A DNA stretch of 64,000 bases from contig CM043955.1 in assembly GCA_014529385.2 (NCBI GenBank), positions 150,799,640 to 150,863,639 on the forward strand. Reading direction: 5' to 3'. This document shows positions 10,651 through 22,186 of this stretch, in pieces. The DNA is from Adiantum capillus-veneris. Lineage: Eukaryota; Streptophyta; Polypodiopsida; Polypodiales; Pteridaceae. Positions within the stretch are counted from its first letter, which is position 1. Every line of letters starts with the position of its first letter. A program made the position numbers and the translations under genes. The notes beneath the pieces were generated by a model. That model saw nothing but the letters and a program-made list of their open reading frames with translations. It was not told the DNA's origin and made no database searches.

Positions 10651-10689
10651 ATTATTGTCCTCAGAGGTCAAATATGACCTATGGGACCA

Positions 10690-13600
10690 AAGTTACATGT
10701 GATGTAGTATGTGTATGGCTGAGGAGCGACTCTCGATGCTCCAAAATTGTGGTGATGAGAGTCACAATGGAGAGACCACTTTGTGTAACTGGGAGAGGAA
10801 AGTGTGTAGGCCTAAGTCATGGCTGAAAATGTAAGAGAAGCAAGTTTGGATGTGACCAAAAGCTGAGTACTCTAGTAGTGTGTGGTACTCAGACTCTCGA
10901 ACTTGCAGTGAGCATAATATGCACAATCGATTTGACTCTTCTCCATTGCCCCAACGCCCTGTCTCGCATCAAAGGAAATGGGAGCTAAGCCGAATGGCTG
11001 CCACAATGCGTATCACCGACAAGGGGATATGCTCAAGCATGTAAGTGTGAGTACGGTTTCCTCTTTCAGCGAAGAACATGGTTTTGTAGTTGGGGGCAAT
11101 ATAGGTGGTGTAATGTATGAAGCGTGACCCACCGGATTTCTCCCAAGCCGTAATACATTGGCATTGTAGAAAAGATTCATTCACTTGGGAGTCAATTGAA
11201 ACATCATGTAGCAAGTGTAATGCATTCCATCTCCCAAATCACTTCTTTATGTCTTGCATTCATCACGTGCTCAAGATCTTGCTTTTATGCATCTTTTGAA
11301 CTTTTTTGCTTGCTTCCCATGCAATTGTAGGAAGTCGATGTGAGGGATTTTGACGCATCTTTATCATGTACTCCACAACCATTTCCATGCCCATAACCTC
11401 AATTGGAAGAGATCCTGACTCAAGAAGTAGGAGCGTATATGGTGTTTGTGTCTTAACTTGGAGAAAGTTTGTAAGAAAACGCTTTTGGACATTCTCAAAC
11501 TCTTTCCAAGTCCCACCCCACACTTCAACTCCATAAAGAAGAACCGGTGTCACCAATGCATCAAAAAGATACTTCTTGAGAACCCAACACTTGATGTTTT
11601 CCGCATTACACATGTTCTCAAATGCATAATATGCTCTCTTTTCCGGTTCCAAGTGACGCATAACACATTCATGCCACTTGTGATTAGACGGAACCTCAAG
11701 GCCAAGGTACTTAAAGCTCTCAACAACTTCAAGTGTCTCATTGTTGTACACAATGCATGGCTTCTCCTTATGGTTGGTTTTCACAAGCATAACCTTTGTT
11801 TTGGATTCATTCACAATCAGCCCACTATGCAAGCAAAAGTTGTCAAGGACAACCATAAGCTTTTGTGCATCTTGTAAAGTGTGTGCTAGAAGTACTATAT
11901 CATCTGCATACAACAAAAGCATGATTATCGCATTGCAAGTAGTGACCTCTTCAATGCCTTCTTCTTACATAAAGTCAAGTACCATTTGTTCCAATTGATC
12001 GATGCATAGACCAAAGAGAGTTGGTGACAACGGACATCCTTGTTTAACCCCAATAGTGCTTACAAAAATTTCTAAAATTTTTGTTCCCTTGCGTAATTGA
12101 CAAATCACCTTCTCATAGATTCGAGAAACCGCAAGCATAAACTTACTTGGCACTTGGAGTTCTTCCATCCTTCTCCACAAATTGTTACGTGGAATCATAT
12201 CAAAGGCTTTCTTAAGATCCACAAAACAACAATACAATCGCTTGCCTTTTAAGCGACTTTCTTCCATGAGAACACAAAGAGTGACAAGATGATCAATGGT
12301 GCTATGGCATCGATGAAAACCCACTTGTCCTTTTGCACGCTTGGCATTGTCTTCAACCTAATCACTCAATTTTATCTTCATTATGCACCCAAACAACTTT
12401 GCCATAAGAGACCCAATCATTATAGTTCGGTAGTTGTTTACATTCTTGACATCCCCTCCTTTATGCAAAGGCTTAACCCAATTAATACTCCAATCATAAT
12501 GCATACCATGTTGAAGTGCAAGTTTGAACATATCACACATCCACTAATGGGTAAAATGTCCCGTCCATTTGATCATCTCCGGCTTGATACCTTGAAGATC
12601 TCCCGCTTTGCAAGTGGCCAATTTTTCAAGCCCATTGCATATATCCTCAATAGTAAACAAAGACGGCATACATGGGAGTGAACCATAAAATGATATTTTT
12701 TCAGCATTTGCTTGCTCATATAATTGCCTACATACAATGTGTGTACATATCCACAAGACTCAAGTTACCAGAATTCTCAATCCGCTTGCCCCTCAAGTTT
12801 CTATAAATTAATTTTCCACATGCATGTGCCTTTTCTTGGACTTGAAAAAGTTGTTGCTTTACTTCCCATCTTCTTCTCTTCTTTTGAACCAATGTCTTGT
12901 ATGTATGCAAATGACTTTGATAGTTGTCTTTGTCCATAGTTGCATCAAAGGACTTTCGAGCATCTTGACATTCTTTGTCAAACCATCTTTTGTGTGATCT
13001 ATCCATGGAGATGCTTTAGGTAAAAGCATTCTTCGGCACAAGAACAAATAGCTTTCTTGAAAGCTTCCTATTTACTTTCCAATGGTGTATCATATTGAAG
13101 CTTTGTCATCCATAACATTTGCTCAACCATTTCAATGTACGTTGGCGCCCGTTTGAAATCCATACATAGTGATAATTTCTCTTTCCTTTGGATGAGATTA
13201 TCATGCTTAGTTGCTTCTCTACATGAAAGGTCAATACATAAGGTCCGAAGGTCGGATTCCGAGGTCCATTGGCCAAACATAAAACTCTTTATGCAATACA
13301 TGATGGCTTTGGAGAGTAGCATATAGTCAATCACACTATCCCCATTATGTTTTCTACATGTAAATCCATTGGTTCTACTCCACAAAGATACATCATTGGC
13401 TCGGGGGGTTCACTATGTGTAAAACTACCATATTACGTGCGTTTTAAACATGTTTGTAAAACCCCTTATCTGTGAATTTTGTTAGGAATATAATGTACCC
13501 TTTTCTTTTAAAATCTGTAATTTTTTTCAAGTTTGAAAAAATAATGTCCTTTTGTATATATATTTATGTAAGTTTCAAGAACTTTAAATACCCTTCTCTT

Positions 13601-14299
13601 GAACTCACGTGATAGGTTACATTTTTCTTAGGTGACCTCTCTGGGACCATTGGCAATGAGCATACCCGTGCTATTACACATGTGTAAAAGTAACTTTCCA
13701 TAGTGATCCGGCTCTTTCTCATCCATTGAATTACAATCATACAAGTGGACTTCCTCCAACTCCCTTGAAATGTATGGCATATCAAATTGTTGAGTATCAT
13801 GTTGCAATGTTTTTGTGCGAGCATTCATATCCCCAAATACAATAACAACACCTTCGCCTTAGAAATAAGCAATGTCCTCTTCTAAATCCATAAATGACTG
13901 ATCTCTATCCATGCAAGCATAAAAGGGGGAATCATGATGAGGAATGTAGCAACCGGCTACGAAAATGGGTGCTCTTTTTGGTGTCATAATTTTCACCCAT
14001 ACATAACGTTTGTACTTGTCCTTTTTCACAATTGATACAAAATATTCCAATTATTTCTTAACCATATATGCTACCCCTCCTTGCCCTCTTCATTGCTTGA
14101 GATTCTTTGACCACATCAATGAATGTACATTGTAATCCTCCAAGCCTTCAATCCATTGTGTATCATGCTCCCAAGTTTCAATAAGAAGTACAACATCGGC
14201 TTTGCTTGTTAGTTCATCAATGCCAACCCCCGCGTTCCATGGGTATCCATTATAATCCCAAAAGCATATTTTCAATTGTAACTCGGTCTCATAGGTCAC
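10690..14299 (-). pseudogene. LINE-A copy 2 ORF2, multiply broken
   Basis: Pieces of the endonuclease and RT lie in order along the minus strand. The EEP start is at 14,299 (ICFWDYNGYPWNAG). The Asn of the first EEP motif is kept as DYNGY. GCYIPHHDS lies near 13,950 and NARTK near 13,820. The 245-bp insertion at 13,401-13,646 follows. RT segments lie at 12,756-11,965, with GVKQGCPLSPTLFG near 12,040. YADD falls at the start of 11,922-11,263, and the C-terminal part lies at 11,214-10,969. Many stops and indels break the frame. The TAA before YADD has identical surroundings to copy 1. It is certainly not translated as one protein. Confidence 0.8.
13393..13654. mobile_element. small DNA transposon (MITE-like) inserted in LINE-A copy 2
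   Basis: Copy 1 reads continuously across this point. Copy 2 has 245 bp of extra AT-rich DNA (13,401-13,646). The flanks repeat 7-8 bp of the LINE (TCATTGGC at 13,393 and CCATTGGC at 13,647), a target duplication size typical of hAT-like elements. The ends, TCGGGGGGTTCAC and the reverse complement of GTGACCTCTCTGGGA, are only weakly inverted. It has no coding capacity. Confidence 0.65.
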
Positions 14300-14305
14300 G
14301 CATTC

Positions 14306-15265
14306 CTATTTGCTCGAGGGACTTGCCTCCTCCTTGGGCACATTTTCTTCGTGAGAGATCTCCTTGTTTTTCTTATTCTTTTCATCATATGCCTTGCGAC
14401 GCATATTTTGTTGCTTAATAGTGCGATCTTCACATACAAAACATTTTGTATCTCTCAAATAGATCCAACTATTATCAAGGATAATCTTTCGTTTGGTCTC
14501 ATCCGGCATGGTGCATACAATTGGCCGTTCTCCCGAGCGAGGAGCTCCTTGCTTCCCCACTCTATGTGCTCCATAGACCATAATTCTGGACATGCCAAAG
14601 TGGGTTTTGAAGAAGTCTTTGATAACAATGGCAAGAGAAGGAGGTGTCTCTAACTTCTCTTCGGGAATTCCATGAATAACAATGTTCTTGGAACGTCGCT
14701 CCCGTTCCTTCAACTCCTCCACATCCACATTCTCAACATTCTCTGTTTGAATCATAGGTTGCATGAGTGAGGAATTAGGAACCACATTGTTACCACATAC
14801 ATCAGCCCAAGACTTGTTTGTGCATACATTTTTCATGTCGCATACATCCCGGCTCGTGTTGTCAAATTTCTCCTCTTTCAATACATGGTCATGCTCTACT
14901 TGCTCATGCGCTCCTTCAAAGCATTCAAGTCCACAAGAGAGCGTTTACATTCCTCGACTTCCTCTTCAAGTTGTATCAAACGTGTTGTTTGCATCTCAAA
15001 CGTCTTCTTGAGATTCTTATTCTCGACCACAAGTATCCTTAGTGTGCCATTCTCCATTGCAAGTGCTCGTAAGTCTTCGCCTTGTTTGTTTACGGTCTCT
15101 TGCAACGATACCAAGTATGCCATGATCATGGTTTCCGATGTCGTTGGTTGAGTGATTGTGTTGCGATCTCCACACTTAGGAGATTATGGATCATTTTCCA
15201 CAATGGTTGTGGACCTTGTTGAAGAAGAAGAACCCTTGCGAGTGCCGGAAGACATTGTATGTAAA
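14306..15265 (-). pseudogene. LINE-A copy 2 ORF1, frameshifted
   Basis: The coiled-coil half (15,129-14,896) and the RRM-like half (14,881-14,306, containing RERRSKNIVIHGIPEE) are in different frames. A one-base deletion near 14,896-14,900, relative to copy 1, separates them. The upstream ATG and the following in-frame TAA are preserved as in copy 1. The ORF1 stop is again TAG, with ORF2 continuing in the same frame. Confidence 0.75.
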
Positions 15266-15507
15266 ATAAGAGATGAGAGTCAACTTTTTTGAACCTGTTC
15301 ACTTCAGAAATTCTGCTACAGAAACGCCTTCCATAACTCTAAATATTTATTTCTTTACATCATGCATAGAGGGCATCGTGATCTTTGATTGAGGCTATAG
15401 ATCACCCAAATCGGAGTTCGGATGAAGAAGTTATGATTAAAAGAGTGAACTGCTATCTACTAGGTCAAAAAACGGCTGCGTTTTTTGTTGAAGGAGAAGG
15501 ACAAGGG

Positions 15508-15592
15508 GAGAGAGAGAGAGAGAGAGAGAGAGAGGGCAAGAGAGGAAAAAGAGAGAGAGAGAAGGAGATGGAGGTATCTAAAAAGGGGGAGG

Positions 15593-15625
<33 letters not shown>
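15508..15625 (+). repeat. interrupted (GA)n at the 5' end of LINE-A copy 2
   Basis: Two GA tracts (about 15,508-15,534 and 15,595-15,625) are separated by a purine-only stretch. The strand is almost pure purine for about 115 bases. Confidence 0.9.
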
Positions 15626-15629
<4 letters not shown>

Positions 15630-15840
15630 AAATCTTACTTGAGAAAGCTCTTTCCAAAAACTCTCTTTGGAGTGAGCTTTTTTTATAGATATAGTCAATT
15701 GAGCAAAATTTAAAAGAATCTCACTCCAAAGCTTTCTCAAAAAGCTTGCTCCAAACCTCAACTCACCAATGATCAGTTGGATATGAGTTTGAATGTTCTC
15801 TCTTGTTTCACCAAGAAGAAGCATAATAGGAGACCCTTCC
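15626..15840 (-). repeat. fold-back repeat, second copy
   Basis: This is related in reverse orientation to 3,195-3,343 and runs into the same kind of TC/GA tract. It contains an exact 12-bp inverted pair, CTTTGGAGTGAG at 15,665-15,676 and CTCACTCCAAAG at 15,720-15,731, with an AT-rich loop of 43 bases. Confidence 0.5.
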
Positions 15841-15849
15841 TTTTTTTAT

Positions 15850-16700
15850 ACTCACAATATGCGAGTGTATTGAATAAACAACAAAAAATTACTTACAATA
15901 TGTGAGTGTTATGGATATATGTAATTTTCTTATGTTTATTCAATACACTCACATATTGTGAATTTAGCAAAAAAATAAAAATAAAAAATGAATGTACAAT
16001 AAGCATCAAGCATTGTTTATGCCTTGAGAAGCCAAAAGATACAAAAATGAGTAGACCTTTGCCTTTTCATAACAACTCACACAGTTTCAATATAATACAT
16101 GTTTTGACTAGTAGTTGGTAGCCCACAATTAACACTTTCTCCATATCTAATGTCAAAGAGTGTTTGCTTCCACTCATCAGAATCCTTGTTTTTTTCAACA
16201 GAGAGAATCTATTCCCTGCTTTCCTGAACAATTTCTTCAAATTTGGCTATCACAGGGTTACAATTTCTGAATTTCCAAGTTTGTTTGAGGTAGCAAAAGC
16301 AGACAATCTGCGTGCAAACCAAAATGGCTTGGTTTTCAAAAACCTTTCCTCTTAGTATCATATCGTTTTTAAAAAAGTGGATCTTCCAAGCATTCTACAC
16401 CCATTTGCAGATTTTATCCGCAAGACCTCTCGTGGCTAGGTAGTCTTTGTATAGATGAAAGGGTCTTCAATTGCCACTTTAAGCATAGGTCTGTGCATGT
16501 CCTTTTGGCTTTTACCTTCATCCTAGTTGGTATCGACCCCCATAGCACTTTTCAAAGGAAGAACTTCATTATGCTTGACCATGAAGGATCCCAGATGTTA
16601 CATGCAAGTACCACCCACTTTGATTCACGCCATAGTAGCCTCCATTGTTTGTTAAGCGGAGAGAACCAACCTACTTTGTAAATTAGTTTGATGTATGTTC
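15850..16700 (-). mobile_element. LINE-C 3' fragment (zinc-binding RT tail), with terminal inverted repeat
   Basis: The stretch 16,160-16,690 is homologous to 54,480-54,905, where the minus-strand translation shows a zf-RVT-type finger (CSGCKATIEDPNHLF then DC). At 15,852-15,879 and 15,934-15,961 lies a 28-bp inverted repeat, with one mismatch, of the sequence TTCAATACACTCACATATTG that also ends the LINE-C copy at 46,430. This marks the 3' end on the minus strand. All frames are broken. Confidence 0.55.
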
Positions 16701-17530
16701 TTGGCTCAATGCCAAACTGTCAAATCAAATTTTGCCTCACAAATAGGTTCTAGAACATTACTTCGACCACAAGCACTATGTTGACTAGTAGTGTTCATTT
16801 CCGTTGAGGTTGTATTGAGTAGCCAGTTGGCCTGTTTCTTTGTAACTCATCCTGCTTCTATCTAGAATTAAGTTAGACGTATTAATCCTTTGTTGCTGAT
16901 TTTTTAGGCTATTTCTCTCCGAAACGAGCTTAGTGAATCACCTTCAATCCTAGAGAGTGAGGGAGACTAGTGGGTGATGGATTTCTTGAAGTATCTTGTT
17001 GTCTCCCCATTCTAGTGCTTCTGATGTTTTGGCATGTTTGTGTACCAGCTCCCCGTGTTGCCGCCTAGATTCACGTTTTCTCTAAGAGTGGTGCTAGTAG
17101 TTTGTGATGAGCTCTGACCTCTTTCCATGGCCCCCATTAAGAGAAGAGTTTTACCTTGTCTTTCATATCCCATGTCATAATGGCCCAAGCCCGATCTTGG
17201 TTTGCTATTGACACCACAAACTTGGCACATGAGACTATAGTAAATGAAGAGGATCTCCAGATGATGGATATCGAGATGAGGAGAATTAGGAAGACTATGA
17301 TGTTCTCTCTCATGAGTAGCATGCACAGTTAGCTAAGAAGTTGCACTCTCGAAATTCGAATGCAAGCCTCCCCTAGTGCACTAGATGTTATGAAAACCCA
17401 ACTAAATAAGCTTACTCAATGATAGAGAAAGGAAAAATAATTCAAGAATCGGTGATGCTAGACACTCGGCCCACATCTAGGCCCGATGTCGGCACAGTGC
17501 CCGAAGAGCTCTCTATCCCTTCTTGAGCAA
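16700..17530. other. no supported gene
   Basis: A 104-residue minus-strand open frame (17,012-17,326) has a CQVC pair but no recognisable domain. It could be leftover LINE-C coding sequence upstream of the 3' fragment. I see no decisive evidence. Confidence 0.3.
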
Positions 17531-17695
17531 GATGATGTTGTTAGGGCTAGAGAAAATCATGCTCTAAATGAACATGATCTTACTTATTTTTCAAGTCTGG
17601 GTAGGGAAATTTATTGACGTTGGTACATATGAAACCCCTTGCCCCCATTGTACCGTACATCAGTATTCATTGCCAAGGTTGATTGGTTCAAAGGA

Positions 17696-17726
<31 letters not shown>

Positions 17727-17945
17727 TCATCATCGCAAGATGATGTTGTTAGGGCTAGAGAAAATCATGTTCTAAATGAACATGATCTTACTTATTTTTC
17801 AAAGTCTGGGTAGGGAAATTTATTGACGTTGGTACATATGAAACCCCTTGCCCCCATTGTACCGTACATCAGTTATTCATTGCCAAGGTTGATTGCTTCA
17901 AAGGACTCTCTCTCTCTCTCTCTGTGTCTCTCTCTCATCATCGCA
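17531..17945 (+). repeat. 208-bp tandem duplication with (TC)n
   Basis: The unit beginning GATGATGTTGTTAGGGCTAG at 17,531 is repeated from 17,739 almost unchanged. Each copy ends in (TC)n plus CATCATCGCA. A diverged third copy of its central part lies at 20,795-20,960, next to gag remains, so the unit is probably part of an LTR or leader. Confidence 0.8.
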
Positions 17946-18700
17946 TTAGCTAGAGATTGAGACTGGCATATTTAGGAGAGTACCAACAGAAGCTAGGATA
18001 TACCAATTGTGTCATATAGAGCCGAAGACACAATTACATCACATTTGTCATTGTCCTGTATACTATGAGATACGAGGCCGCTTCACTTTCTATTCAGAGA
18101 GGGCTTTGGACCATTTGCTAGAGTCATGAGATATCCAGATCAGAGATGCCTTGGGTTGTTTTTGCTAGAGTTGCGCAGGCAGAAAGAGAGTCTCTTGAGG
18201 AGACTAGGAAGTGGGAGAAATTCACATAGGGAGATCATTGTCATCTTTAGAGCAAAGACTCAACAATCAGATGAGCATGCTTCACAGCAGGCTTCACAAC
18301 CCACTTATACTAGAGGTATACTAGTGGACAAAGGTACTAAGCTTGGAAGAGCTAGATGCCCACATCTCTGAGGGTGACCATGATATCGATGGAGGATCCA
18401 TCAGAGGATCATGACTATTCTAGCATGATATGGGAGACGCCCAATATGACTATTTATAGAGGTGGACATTGAAAAAGCTCTTCAATGGTCGATGCAATAT
18501 TTTCTCGGGCAACGCCCGATGTTGGGCATCCTTGGGCATTGATGATGATGATGATGATTTCAGTCTGACGATTTTAGTCTTAGTATTTCACTTTACTTGA
18601 TTATATTTTTTAACCCAGACATTGGATTAGATCCACAAGGATTGTATCAGTTTGGTCTCATGGTCATTTTGGCCTTTTTAAGATGTTTAATATAACATTT
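17946..18700 (+). pseudogene. LINE-B 3' fragment
   Basis: The plus strand encodes EIETGIFRRVPTEARIYQLC, then a His/Cys segment (HHICHCPVYYEIRGRF). After a frameshift comes QRCLGLFLLELRRQKESLLR and GTKLGRARCPHL, closely matching the C-terminus of the LINE-B copy at 4,012-4,344. The 3' end has TTTGGTCTCATGGTCATTTTGGCC followed by an ATTTC-type simple repeat (about 18,690-18,715) instead of the AG repeat of the other copy. No RT core is present. Confidence 0.7.
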
Positions 18701-18763
18701 CATTTCATTTCTCTTGTGCTTTCTCCCCTTGGTCTCTACACTTTTACATCATCGACTTTGACA

Positions 18764-18775
18764 TGGTATTAGAGC
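18764..18775 (+). other. primer-binding site of an LTR retrotransposon
   Basis: TGGTATTAGAGC follows ...TTTGACA, as in plant LTR elements primed by initiator Met-tRNA (consensus TGGTATCAGAGC). It marks an LTR end at about 18,763 and the start of an internal region on the plus strand. Confidence 0.65.
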
Positions 18776-20790
18776 TTTGGGCTCCGTGACTTTGGTGGAG
18801 CAAGGCGTAACCTTGAGAAGAAAAGACCTTCCCCACTTCTTTTTTTGTTGTTGGCGCCATTACCTCCCCTCCTTTGCATGCTATCATGGTTGCAATTATC
18901 CCTAGCATTAACATTCTAAAATGCTAATGGGCATGCTCCTGGCGGCGCTGCAAACCCCCCCCTCCTGTAAGCGTTTTAAAACGTTATGACCAACGACACC
19001 GGCACCCTTGGTCTTGCTATGTTTTGGAATGCTTGCTGTTGATCCTCCCTACGGCAAAGCACCCCCAACACCCCCTCTCAGCTATGCATTTTGATACGCC
19101 TGCAACACGTCTCTCCACTTGACAACGACATCACCATAGTTACCCTACTGGAAACCAATAGAACCCCACCTTTCCTTTGCATTTTAAAATGCTACTGGTT
19201 GAGGAATTTTGATTGCCCCTTAGGCCATTGAAGGTAACCTCCCCTCCGGTTGACTGTTTTGCAGTTCTGAAGTGTGAATTTGCGGAGCTATGTCCCCTCC
19301 ACGCCACTGACAACGGTACCAACTCAAGATCCTTGACGACAACCACTTGCCCCACTTATCGACGTCTCAAAGACTCGTGCAAGCCATAGCATTTTAAAAC
19401 TCTACTTGGCTATAGGTTTGAGTGCCCCTTGGAAATTGGAGGAGACCCCCCCTGGGGGTGGATTGTCTTGGGAATTTTGAAGTGGAAATTCGCGAAGCAG
19501 AGATCATCTTTCTTGTAGATCTTTTTGAAGAAGTTTCGAGAGCTCCTAGAGTGGCTTGGTGGAAGGTGGTTTGTGGAGCGCTCTGTGAAGTGTGTCTAGA
19601 GTGGCTCAATGCAAACCTTATAGCCAGCTTTGAAGTGCTTTGTGGCAACTTGGAAAAGGTCAGTGGAGACTGGAGCTCAAGAGAGGGGTGTAAAAGCACC
19701 CTTTTGACGGAGCAACTTGGGAGAATTCAAAGTGTGGAGCCCACTTCATGTGGAGGTCTTTGGGAAACTGCTTGGAGATTATTTTGTGGCTTGGTTAGTG
19801 TGGCCATCTCTTGGAGTGAGAGAAGGATTCTTAGATTTCCAGACCTTGCAACTTCAATATGGCCCTCCCTTGCTCAAGCACCAGCGACATCAACAAACCA
19901 AAACCAACAAATGGCTATGGAAAACAAATCAACCATCATCCAGCTAGCAGCCTATGTCCCAACATAGTTCTCAAGGAATCCGGAAAATTGTTTGGCTCAA
20001 GATTGTGAAGCCAAAAGCAAATGGATGAGTTTGCTAGAGGATAGTGACAAAGGCAAGCTTGACAAGGTTAGCAATACTAGTACTTAGTTAGCTTCCTTGG
20101 TGCCCATGAGATCTGACAACAGTTGTTATAAATGTGACATGACGCTTTGTTTGGCTTTGGAGTTTGAAGCTAAAGACAAAAGCAGGAACTCACAAGAAGA
20201 CAAAGACAAAGGCAAGGTGGACATAGATAATGGTGTTAAAGATTTAATAGAGGAGATTGACATGGCACATGTGGCGGTGACCACAGTGGCCACAACACCA
20301 GATTTCTAGTCAGAGGGCATATGTCGCCACTAGCTTTAGCCAGAGAGAGGCTTGTGAGTGGCACAAAGGGGCAAGAAGTGCTTCGTATAATTCAAAAATA
20401 TCTAAAACACTATGGATGAGAGCGCAACAATCCATTGTTGTTGGCCAAATTATGGACATGATGTGTTTCAAAGCTCATTATCTTGGAGCATTTTGGATGT
20501 GATGTCTGTACAATTCATGAATGGGGATTCTTGGACGTAGTGTGGTCTACAATTCAATTTTCTAGTAGGCAACCAATGCTCAAGATGGCATTCTTCTAAG
20601 GACCAAAGTTGAGGGTAGAAAATTTGAGGTGTATCTAGTAGACGGATCCTCTGTTGGGGTGTCTGTGGTAGCTTCTTCATCGACTTGGTCTCACTATTTA
20701 TGTCCTCTATGAGCTATAGAGAGGGTGTTAGAGTTTTGGCATCTCAAGTGAACTTTCCAAAGTGATCCCATTATTTAGTTTGGATGTTAG
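18776..20790 (+). other. LTR-element leader, non-coding, with diverged internal duplications
   Basis: This follows the primer site. Segments 19,150-19,320 and 19,388-19,560 are diverged copies of each other, both starting GCATTTTAAAA. Similar motifs recur near 18,911, 18,970 and 19,085. A 181-residue open frame (19,422-19,967) has no recognisable domain and is low in gag-like features. A gag-like N-terminus may begin near 19,910 (MAMENKST) but is soon stopped. Confidence 0.4.
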
Positions 20791-20794
20791 GTAT

Positions 20795-20956
20795 TTATTC
20801 TACTTATTTTTCAAAGCCTGGGTAGGGAAATTTACTGAGGTTGATACATATGCAACCCTTTGCCCCCATTGTATTGAACATCAGTTATTCATTGGCAAGG
20901 TTGCCCCCATTGTATTGAACATCAGTTATTCATTGCCAAGGTTGACTGGTTCATGA

Positions 20957-21043
<87 letters not shown>

Positions 21044-21054
21044 CCCCCCCCCCC
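20795..21054 (+). repeat. LTR-like segment with 41-bp tandem unit and (CT)n-C14 tract
   Basis: The opening resembles the 208-bp unit at 17,531. A 41-bp unit is present twice (20,860-20,900 and 20,901-20,941). A (CT)n tract at 20,959-21,040 is followed by 14 C. The sequence after it repeats the CATCATCGACTTTGA found just before the 18,764 primer site. Confidence 0.7.
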
Positions 21055-21084
21055 TCTGGCCTCTACGCTTCTGCATCATCGACT

Positions 21085-21470
21085 TTGAAAAGTCTCACCC
21101 CATGCCCCAAAGCCTATAAATGGTGGACGAGCTTCAAAGAAATGGGCAAAATTTTTAAAGAGTGCTCAATTTGAAGAGGTCTTTTTGAAAGAGTTCTTAC
21201 CCAAAAATGAACTAGAAAGAAACTGGGATGATTGGGATAAAGCTTTGCAAAGAGGCATGCCATTGCTCACTTACATAGCTGAATACCGTGAAATCCTTCT
21301 TAAACTTCAGGGGATTGACAACTTTCATAAGCCCAAAGGTTTCATGAGAAGGTTTGGATAAAAAAAAGATAAGTAAAAAGGAGCTCTCTTAAGACTTTAG
21401 AAGATGCAAGTAAATTGGCTCAAATTTATGAAGACCATGCACACTTAGGAGAGTGTAACATTTAATGGCC
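21085..21470 (+). pseudogene. Ty3/gypsy-type gag fragment
   Basis: The translation gives AYKWWTSFKEMG, then after a frameshift EVFLKEFLPKNELERNWDDWD and TYIAEYREILLKLQGIDNFHKP. Another shift leads to KTLEDASKLAQIYEDHA. This is the order and spacing of a plant gypsy retrotransposon gag (capsid) domain. Several frameshifts and stops are present, and no zinc knuckle or protease follows. It is a dead remnant, probably linked to the leader upstream. Confidence 0.7.
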
Positions 21471-22150
21471 TAGTAACTTGTGTAGCGGAAAATAGCATAA
21501 ACAGAGTGAGCATTTCATTAGAATAGATTCCTAATGAGCATAGCAAGAGTGCTTGGATGGAGAGAGCAACAAAAAACATAACACCTAGTTAGATAGGCAT
21601 GCACAATACTTCAAAAGAGAGAGAAATTAAGCTATTGACAATAGTTGAGGACCGTATTTACATGGAGCTGGTCACCCCTCCAAAAGGCTTTGTATTATAG
21701 GTTTCCCCCATCAAGGGAGACATTTTACGATACAATACTTTGTGTCCTTCAATAACTTGATGGTGCAATGAAGATGGAAGCTTCAAGCACCATGCACACA
21801 CTTATAAACACAACATCAATTCCCTCATGGTCTCGGACCCAAGGCCTCACACACCTTCGAAGATGGTGAGAGCTAGCGGGGTATGAGAGTAGATTGAGAG
21901 GAAGGAGTAGTCTTACGAGAAAGAAGTACATCTCCTCTCATAATCACTCATAATAACTTAGAATAGCTTAGTAATGAGCATGGTAGAGGAGATGAGCATG
22001 CATTGAACCTTGGCTCTTGGTTGGATTTGCATCACAAAGCCAAGAGTCATTGGTGTAGGCCTCCCTTCTCACAAGCTTGGAGTAGATGATGAGCTTTCCA
22101 TTAAAGCTTGAGAAGGAGAGAGAGAGAGAGTCTTCTTGCTTCACACATGA

Positions 22151-22186
<36 letters not shown>

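Larger units (their letters stand above)
10647..15507 (-). mobile_element. LINE-A copy 2, full-length but degenerate
   Basis: It has the same structure as copy 1, from a leader ending near 15,487-15,507 (about 21 bp longer than copy 1, GTTGAAGGAGAAGGACAAGGG) to the same 3' end at 10,647. It is closely similar to copy 1 throughout by eye, but carries extra stops, several small frameshifting indels and a 245-bp insertion at 13,401. (GA)n lies at both ends. It shares with copy 1 the in-frame TAA near the ORF1 start, the TAG between ORF1 and ORF2, and the TAA before YADD. Confidence 0.85.

Noticed and set aside
19422-19967. 181-codon frame as a possible gene
   Set aside because: No domain, and it spans a diverged duplicated non-coding leader next to an LTR primer site.
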